DNA of 64,000 nt from Rhynchonema sp. JSB1_4. Lineage: Eukaryota > Nematoda > Chromadorea > Monhysterida > Xyalidae. Within the stretch, counting starts at the first letter, position 1, and the number at the start of each line of letters is the position of its first letter. Below the pieces are notes generated by a model. That model made no database searches and was not told the DNA's origin. It saw only the letters and a program-made list of their open reading frames with translations. The stretch is from the NCBI GenBank assembly GCA_030248065.1, contig JASAMV010004253.1, forward strand, positions 1-64,000. Direction: 5' to 3'. The translations under genes were made by a program, and so were the position numbers. This document shows positions 57,264-64,000 of this stretch, one piece after another.

Positions 57264-57818
57264 GGTGATCACGGCCACAGTAGCCAGCAACCCAATGCTG
57301 GCGAAGCTACAAAATTGAAAATGAAACAGACCCACACAGCGAAGCGATATTGATGCATGAACAACATGTCGAGTGACACGCTTTCTCCGTCTCTTTGGTC
57401 AATCGACAGCGTCACGTGTTTCAACACATCAAAGAAGGCAACAGTATAAATACATTGGGTGGGACACATGTTTATCCCTCAACTTTGACTTAATGCCACG
57501 TTGACTACCTCTTGATTCTGCCCTTCTGTATCTTAAAGTTCGGTTATAAGCAGTTTTATCATGATTTCCATGAATCAGTGGTCTTTTTGTATCATATCAT
57601 GCCATGCCACTTGCGATATCCGAGGGAGAGAATTGCGCAGAAATTTGGATTTGTCACATTTTGTGATTGCTTTCATTTGATGAAATTTGTTTTTTGCATT
57701 TCTCATAGAACTTGGACGCAGCAGATTTTGGTTTGTTTGTTTGGGCCGACCTGTTGAATTTTTAGTGTAGTTTTCGCATTACAGCGGTAGTGACGTGCAG
57801 AAATGCACACAGGCAAAC
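57264..57818. other. Intergenic spacer between the two MSP genes
   Basis: 555 bases separate the MSP-B stop from the MSP-A start. I see no gene or repeat. The short spacing would permit an operon, but no signal proves it. Confidence 0.5.
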
Positions 57819-60800
57819 CTATTGGAATCGGAACGGCGAATCTTGTGGGTTTGTATGTTGGTCCGTGAGTCGTTGCATGGTTCCCGGGTCAGTTGCGAAT
57901 GTGTATTGATCAATCGGGATGGCCGTCACCACCTCGGATTGCACTTGAGTTTTTGAATTCACATTTGTCGCCGGGATCTAAACACATAAATTGAATAGTT
58001 GCAAACTACGCAGTTGGGGGGGTTAGTGTCCGGTTGCAAACCACTTGCCGCCAGTTCCGAACAGCAGGGAATGCATAAATTGCACAAGTAAAGGCAAACT
58101 ACGCCAACACGAGCCCGATTTCGGAGGTGGTAGGTTAGTGAAACATTCACACGTGGCTGCTGATTTGGGAAACGTTACATGTTGTGGAATACAACGTGGT
58201 GCATGAGGATTTCTCTTTCTTTTCGTTTTGCTAGTGCACCAACTCCGAAATCGGGCTCGTGTTGGCGTAGTTTGCCTTTACATGTTAAATTTAATTGCTG
58301 CCGAATTGAACTTGCGTTTGGATCAGTGACGTGCTGGCTGTAATCAATGACGTGATGTGTTGGGGCATCGTGATGAAATCTGACGCGAGAGGGGGCGTGT
58401 TGAACCGCTGCAGGCTTGGCAGGAGATGCAGCAGAAGAGACCTGTGCCTGGAATAATTGTCACAATTTATGTATGTGTAATAATCCCATGTGAACTGAAG
58501 ATTCACAATTAAAAGGCAGCAACCTCTGGGGATGGTCCTGGTGTTGGAGCCGCTGGTTTCGGTGGTTTACTATGTGGTGGTGCGGGTGTCGAAGACAGCG
58601 GTTGAGCCTAAGTTATTAGTTAGTGCTTCTTTGTTAAAAACAGCAAAGATTCCAGCACCTAAGCGTTAGCTAACTTGTTTTGCTGGAGTTCCTGACATTG
58701 TCAGAGGCCGATCCCACATGTAACCTTCTTCGTCTTCGAATCCGAAATGTTGATGTTGTTGTTCTGGCAATGGAGTGGGGGGCGGCTGAGTAAAACTGGG
58801 TGGTGGAGGCTGTTGCTGTTCTGCAGCACCCTGCTGTTCTGATGCAAGCACTGGCACTGGAACAGGGGTCACAGGCTTGTCTTCAGCAACTGGCTTGACA
58901 GACGGGGCAGTTGGTTTGGGCGGCATTTTTTGTGACTCAGTTGGAGTAGTCGGCGGTGGAGGCAATGGCGGTTCTTTTTTCGGTGGGACTGGTTTCGGTT
59001 TCTCAATTGGTTGTGGCGGTTGCTTTTCAGACACTGGTGGCAGCTTCTTCTGAATTTGCGGCTCCACTTTCTGCTTAAAAAAGGTGCGTTTTGCCAGCAT
59101 CGGGATGCAATTGCGTTTCAAAGCTAATAAAAATAAATAGCAAATAAATACGCTCAACAGCTTAGATTAAATCAGCTGAGATTAAATGATAAAAACTCAT
59201 GAGCGCGTACAGATGGCGGCTGTTTAGGAATTGGAGTTGGCGGTGGTTTTGTCCACGTCGATGACTTTGCTGGGACTTGGGTCTAAAAACGTGAACGTGG
59301 GTGGTTCGCATGAATTAATGACTTTCTTCCAATGAGCAAGGAGGATGCACAACTACATATCAGAATTCAACCTTTAGATTCAGTGGCGGCGGTTTTAATT
59401 TCGGTTTTGATGGTGTTGGTTTCGACACAACTTGCTGTTTTGCAGTTTCGGGTTTCGTTGGCATTGGTTCGGAAACACCAAACTAAAGAAAGTAACGGGA
59501 ACCACTAATGCTGTTCTGTTCTATTACTAGAAGTGCCTTGTCGCTTTGTTTTAACTAGCTTTTGGCTTGGTTGCCGCCGGCGCCAGTCTTACACCGCGAC
59601 TTGACGCTGCCGACTTGGATGAATAGTCTGTCATTGTTACAGATTCGGTTGGTTCGATCAGTGTCGGTCTGCCAGAAAACAATTTTTCTTTGCGCCTTAT
59701 CTTGTGTTTAGTGTTTACACACATATCAAAGCGCCCATATAAGGTATAACTCACGATTGTGGACTACCACCCTCCGTCGATATGGTGCTTGCACTACTGC
59801 TGCTGCTCAAACTGGAGCTTTCTGATTTACTGCTCGACCCACTGAACTCATCCGTGTCTTCGTCTGGATCCTTCATCTTCATTCTTTGTGGTCTTGGCGG
59901 GATTTGAGCCAACAGTCGCATCTATAACACAAGAATAACACGCACCGTGAAAGTGATGCAGAAAAAATGGCGCTGGCGGTGTTTTTTTAAACCCGATACT
60001 AAAGAGGACGTATTGTGTTTTTAACTTGACACTCAGACTTATGTAAGCTGCACTGGGTACATAGGACGGGACAAGATTTTTCAGGGCGGGACAAGGGTCT
60101 TGAAAAAGGAGGTCGGGACTGGTCACAGGGCTTGTCCCGTGGGAAGTTTCTCGGGGGACACGGGACAAAATGGGAAGTTTCCAGGGCTGTGCCGCGAGAA
60201 ATTTAGCCATGTGCCTGCAGGTTATGGCATGGTTTTTGCGCACAAATATGAAGTTTTCACATCAGTTTTATTTCGTAGAAAGGTCCTCGCTTTTTTACGG
60301 AAGCCTGAAGTTCAGTTTCCCTTTTTCTGTCGGTCGTGCTCCCACTATGCTGATAATGTTGTGACAAAAGAGGATTGACGGTCACACGTATTGTCCCGCG
60401 AGAAATATTTGTCCGGTCCTGGGCCTTATCAATGCGCTGTGTGTGAGGCTAAGCCTACCAAATGCATCCCAAAAGTATTGCCTCGTGAAGCCCGGATTAT
60501 TATGTGTATGATGTGTACTAGTGACCGTAGAAACTGACCTTCACGCGCGGCAACCGTCCCGGATGTCTGCCTTCCTCAAACGCATTTTGGGGGAGGTGGC
60601 TGTGGGCATCATTCACGAACTGTATGACCAGGGCGTCTTGTTGTGGTGGTTTGTTTTTCAGTCGGCGTACTCGTATGGTTTCTTCAGCACCGGATTTCAG
60701 GAATGTGTGCACCTGTGAAAAAGTTACCTCAGTTTATACTTTCAATAACGTTCTTAACCTATCTCACCGGCTGAACCCGAAACGCGTCGTTGTTCGTGCA

Positions 60801-60935
60801 TTTAATACGAATTGCCAATCGGTAGTGACCGGCATTTGCGATTGTGAAACTGGTGTCTTGTTGTCGGGAAACGTCAAAAATGAGCTGCTGTTGCGACACC
60901 ACCAGGGCGCCAAGGTCTGTTGGATGGTCTGGCAT
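57819..60935 (-). CDS. MSP-domain protein with proline/lysine-rich tail (MSP-B, 10 exons)
   Basis: Exons in reading order: 60768-60935, 60539-60712, 59755-59921, 59593-59668, 59372-59482, 59211-59282, 58675-59070, 58524-58607, 58331-58447 (end uncertain) and 57819-57977; about 507 residues. Exons 1-2 encode the MSP domain (LVVSQQQLIFDVSRQQD, HYRLAIRIKCTNNDAFRVQP, SGAEETIRVRRLK, DALVIQFVND). The tail has a serine run (SESSSLSSSSSASTIS), then proline/lysine-rich exons (KPKPVPPKKEPPLPPPP-like), an acidic patch (HFGFEDEEGYMWD) and the end YTFATDPGTMQRLT ... SPFRFQ, matching MSP-A. The proline-rich tail could bind SH3/WW or EVH1 partners. The exon 9 donor is doubtful because a MITE (58091-58278) starts 53 bases beyond it. 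An unrelated G-rich repeat lies in the intron near 60.1-60.4 kb. Confidence 0.78.
58091..58278. mobile_element. AAGGCAAACTACGCC palindromic MITE in MSP-B intron 9
   Basis: Left AAGGCAAACTACGCCAACAC, right GTTGGCGTAGTTTGCCTT, with TA on both sides (58089-58090 and 58279-58280). The reverse-strand sequence ACATGTAAAGG at its edge offers a new GT donor. Confidence 0.85.
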
Positions 60936-61550
60936 GATAGTATGATGAGAACTGTGATGATTGTAAATATACTCGAGCTTTAGTCGTCCAAGAGAAAAAT
61001 CAGAAATGAAAAAAGTATAATTACGAGATAAAATGTAGAAATACAACCCCTGAAGTAAAATATATCAGCCTGTTTACTCCGATCAATTTTTACAGGGATA
61101 TATATGTAAGTAATAACTAAAGAGACTACAATTGGTAACTTTTTAACTAAAGCAGAAAAATGAAAAAGGAAAAGAAAAGAACAAAATTTGTGGTTTGTGT
61201 CAGAGATCGGCCCGGCCCGGCCCGGTCGGCGAAAAGTCCGGCCCGGCCCGGTGGAGGGCTGCAGGTCGGCCCGGCCCGGCCAGCCAATTTTCAAGGGCCG
61301 AAAACTGAAAAAGTCCAAAAAGCTGAAAAAAATGCGAAAATTTTCTGCAGAATACCGTAAAAACCTAAATACAGCCCCCCCGGAATAGAGCCCCCCCGTA
61401 ATACAGCCCCCCAAAAAGGGGTCAGTGAATTAATAGAGCCCCCCGGAATAGAGCCCCCCAAAGTAACATCCCCTATACAGTAGTGTATTAAGGCTTGATA
61501 GTGGTGCACAGGTACATTTATGCACGTTTGTTGTTCGTTCAGAGCACATA

Positions 61551-61977
61551 CCGTTACCCTAAAATAGAGCCCCCCCCCAAAAATAGAGCCCCCCAAAAAT
61601 ACAGCCCCCCTAAAAGGGGTCAGTGAAAAAATAGAGCCCCCCCAAAAATACAGCCCCCCCAACTTGGAATTCCCCCGCTTGGGGGTCGTAAAGTGAATTT
61701 CCTGTATAAGACACCTTGTGTACAACGTTTCTGGTTGAGTATTATATGATGACGTAAAGCCTTTTATGGAAGATCTGCACCTAAAAACACTCAATAATGA
61801 CCAGTAACACCCTGACAGAACTCCATTTTAGGGGTATTTTTGGAACATTTTTTTGAGATTTTGGGCAGCGAAAAAATACAGCCCCCCAAAAATAGAGCCC
61901 CCCCAAAAATACAGCCCCCCCCCTAAAAGGGGTCAGTGAAAAAATACAGCCCCCCCCTTCTATTTTAGGTTTTACGG
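61551..61977. mobile_element. TA-flanked element inserted into an older repeat
   Basis: Ends CCGTTACCCTAAAATAGAG and CTATTTTAGGTTTTACGG, with TA at 61549-61550 and 61978-61979. The uninterrupted target is visible in reverse at 53440-53480 (GCACATAATACGCC), so insertion and TA duplication are directly demonstrated. Confidence 0.8.
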
Positions 61978-62770
61978 TAATACGCCTCTTATTGACGAAT
62001 AGACACGAATAAATGCAATTACAAGCGAAAAAACATCCTTTCAAACCCCTTTTTTGGGGTTTTTAGGGGTATTTCTGGGAACAATTTTTTCCAGTTTGGG
62101 GGACCCCCTCCCCAGTCCCCACCAGGAGCACTGATAGTATTGGGTCTTGTGTGTTCTAGCTGGCTGCTGAGCTGAAAAATGGCCAGCATGGCTCGAAGTG
62201 GATTCTTGGAGTTATTTGCACGACAACAATGGCATCGCGTTTCGGTGACACTCGATGAAACCGCGATTGTATTTGGGTTGGTTGCTTGTTGTTTGACTGC
62301 TTCTCTGTGGTTTTGAGCCGCCATATTGTAATATGTAAATAGGAAGTCTCGGACTACCACAATTTTTTCAAAAATTAATTAATCATTAATTAATCATTGG
62401 GGCAGTGTGGTGGCTGACGAACGCCTGCACCGCTGGCTGCACCGAGGCAACCCTGCATTAAGGTTAGAGCAGTGGTGTAGCCACCTGCAAATTCCTGTGC
62501 GGTTTTGGTGAATTTTGATAGAAAAAGTTTGGATAGGTAGCTAAATTTGGGCGGGGGGAGCAAAATTCATGACAGGTAGTGACAGTGAGGTAGATGCGCA
62601 TCCCCCAAGCACTTCTCTGCTTTTCGGGCTTGGTGCGCTCCGCGCAAGCATACACCGCGCAGCGCAAACACAGCAGCCGCACACCCAATGTTGAATAAAT
62701 TCCCCCTATTCCACCAAAACCGCGCAGAAATTGATGTCCACGAATCTGAACACCAGTCTTTGTCAGCCCC

Positions 62771-63182
62771 CAGTGGTGTCGTTGGGGGGGGGGGGTTACC
62801 CCCCCTGGTATGGGGTATGGGAAATCGGCGAGGGGTATGGGGTATGGGAAATTTTTCACTTTTGGAACAAGCACCCCTAAGAAATGACTTTTTGACCCCG
62901 AGAAGTACCAAAATTGGCCATTTTTCATCCAAAAATGTCAAAAATCGCTTACTACCGCAATAAAACTCTGTTTTAAGCACTTTTTAGACCAATTTTGGCA
63001 CTTTTAGAAGATTTTTGGGGTCATTTTTTTCAAAACCCCCACCCTCGGGTATGGGAAATTTTTGAGTTTTTGGAAACCCCCCCCTGGTATGGGAAATTTT
63101 TGATTTTTGGGGGTATGTATGGGAAATTTCCCGAAAATTGGGCTGGGTATGGGAAAATTTCGATTTCTCAACGACACCACTG
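62771..63182. mobile_element. hAT-like MITE with CAGTGGTGTCGTTG ends
   Basis: Left CAGTGGTGTCGTTG, right CAACGACACCACTG; the perfect 8-bp duplication TCAGCCCC at 62763-62770 and 63183-63190. The interior repeats GGTATGGGAAATTTTT-like units. Confidence 0.87.
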
Positions 63183-63375
63183 TCAGCCCCCAAATTTTTG
63201 ACCGAGATCATCCATCTGTCGCCAACACATTACGCGTCCCCTTCTATCCAACGTCAAATGTACTACACTGCTCAGTTTTGAAGAACAACACACACGTGGT
63301 CATGATGATTACAACAACAACAACAATCTAGTTTGTATTATTGTGCTGTAATTCGCACACAGAGTCGATGACGCG

Positions 63376-63586
63376 ATGGCGGCGGGCACGAGCGACGACG
63401 TACGCAGTGTGGTGAGCGGGGCGAGTGGCGCGACGAGTGCCGAGAAACGTTTCATACGAATCGTGAAGCACGACCCGAACGGACTCGGCATCAGCATCAA
63501 GGGCGGACGCGAGAACAAAATGCCCATTGTGATCAGTAAGATCTTCAAGGGCATGGCCGCTGATCAGACCGGACAGTTGTTCGTCG
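63376..63586 (+). CDS. Syntrophin, first PDZ-containing exon (partial gene)
   Basis: An exon of 70 codons plus one base, beginning [11 protein letters not shown]. It carries [39 protein letters not shown] and DQTGQLFVG, which closely match the PDZ domain of syntrophins, adaptor proteins that bind dystrophin and channels at the membrane. The usual N-terminal split PH half is not seen; other exons may lie elsewhere, or this form may start at the PDZ domain. The donor is G/GTTGGT. The next PDZ exon (DAILSVNG-type) does not appear before the window ends, so the gene is truncated by the window. Confidence 0.85.
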
Positions 63587-63786
63587 GTTGGTCGCTTTTG
63601 CACGGCACTGCAACGCGCTTGTGTGCGCTCCTTAACGTCTTTGTTGCCCGGACATGCTAGAAGCCGGTGACCTAATTTGGGCTAATTTTATTGTCGTCCG
63701 TCGACCATTGCAGTGCAAGTGGTCGAAGTTTGGTTCCCACGACGACGAGGGTTTTAATGTCGAAGCACAGCTACAAATGAGTGTTA

Positions 63787-63925
63787 AGGCCTAACTATAC
63801 TTCGTTCTCTCAGAGAACAAAGAACAAATTCTCGCGCGCTGATTGGCTGTTGAACATACGTGGACCAATCAGCGCGCGAGAATTTGTTCTTTGTTCTCTG
63901 AGAGAACGAAGTATAGTTAGGCCTT
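63787..63925. mobile_element. Near-perfect palindromic MITE in syntrophin intron 1
   Basis: Arms of about 60 bases: AGGCCTAACTATACTTCG and CGAAGTATAGTTAGGCCT, with TA at the edges. The inner loop is only about 15 bases, so it would form a strong hairpin. Confidence 0.8.
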
Positions 63926-64000
63926 TAGAGCGAATACATGTGCAAGGTTCGCCACAACAATAGGTGTAAGGTCGAGGCTGGGCCGCCGGACGACATGCGC

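Larger units (their letters stand above)
60936..63375. other. Intergenic region between MSP-B 5' end and syntrophin
   Basis: The two genes diverge. It holds GGCCCGGCCC sequence (61195-61280), C-run TA-type elements (61354-62070), an intact hAT-like element (62771-63182) and a decayed end of the CAGGGTAGTACTTGG family (ACTACACTG near 63268). No gene is seen. Confidence 0.6.

Overview
The window is eukaryotic nuclear DNA, most likely from a nematode. The evidence is two genes with N-terminal major sperm protein (MSP) domains, two M14 carboxypeptidases ending in six-cysteine ShKT domains, a nematode-style Ly6 protein, and short spliced exons. I cannot name the species. The six-frame ORFs give only exon fragments, so I built each gene by splicing exons in phase against known family sequences. 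The intron phases close for every gene except at the junctions marked uncertain.

Layout: tyrosyl-tRNA synthetase (+, 1521-8714, 8 exons); a Ly6-like GPI-type protein (-, 9484-11834) whose intron holds a small coiled-coil tail-anchored gene on the opposite strand (+, 11010-11397); DNAJC8-like J protein (-, 12670-16412, 7 exons); a gene-poor stretch (about 16.4-24.9 kb); carboxypeptidase CP1 (+, 24946-30817, 11 exons); a second gene-poor stretch (30.8-36.3 kb); carboxypeptidase CP2 (+, 36363-43610, 13 exons), in which the catalytic glutamate reads as glutamine; mitochondrial aspartate aminotransferase (-, 44995-49177, 11 exons); an unrecognised cysteine-rich membrane protein (-, 49850-51240); two tandem MSP-domain genes with serine/proline-rich tails and a shared C-terminal motif (-, 55137-57263 and 57819-60935); and the first PDZ exon of a syntrophin (+, from 63376, running off the window).

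Roughly half of the non-coding sequence is small non-autonomous DNA transposons. At least ten carry terminal inverted repeats with 8-bp target duplications (hAT-like), several nested inside one another in introns of the tyrosyl-tRNA synthetase and DNAJC8 genes. Others are palindromic elements flanked by TA or TTAA. Three stretches (about 18.0-18.3, 43.8-44.1 and 46.0-46.3 kb) are nearly free of G and look like assembly or base-calling artefacts.

The genes do not form one pathway. They are mostly housekeeping genes (translation, splicing-linked chaperone, mitochondrial amino-acid metabolism) plus two local tandem duplications (carboxypeptidases, MSP proteins), where the most unusual biology lies. 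No transposase, RNA virus-like, CRISPR or rRNA feature was seen.
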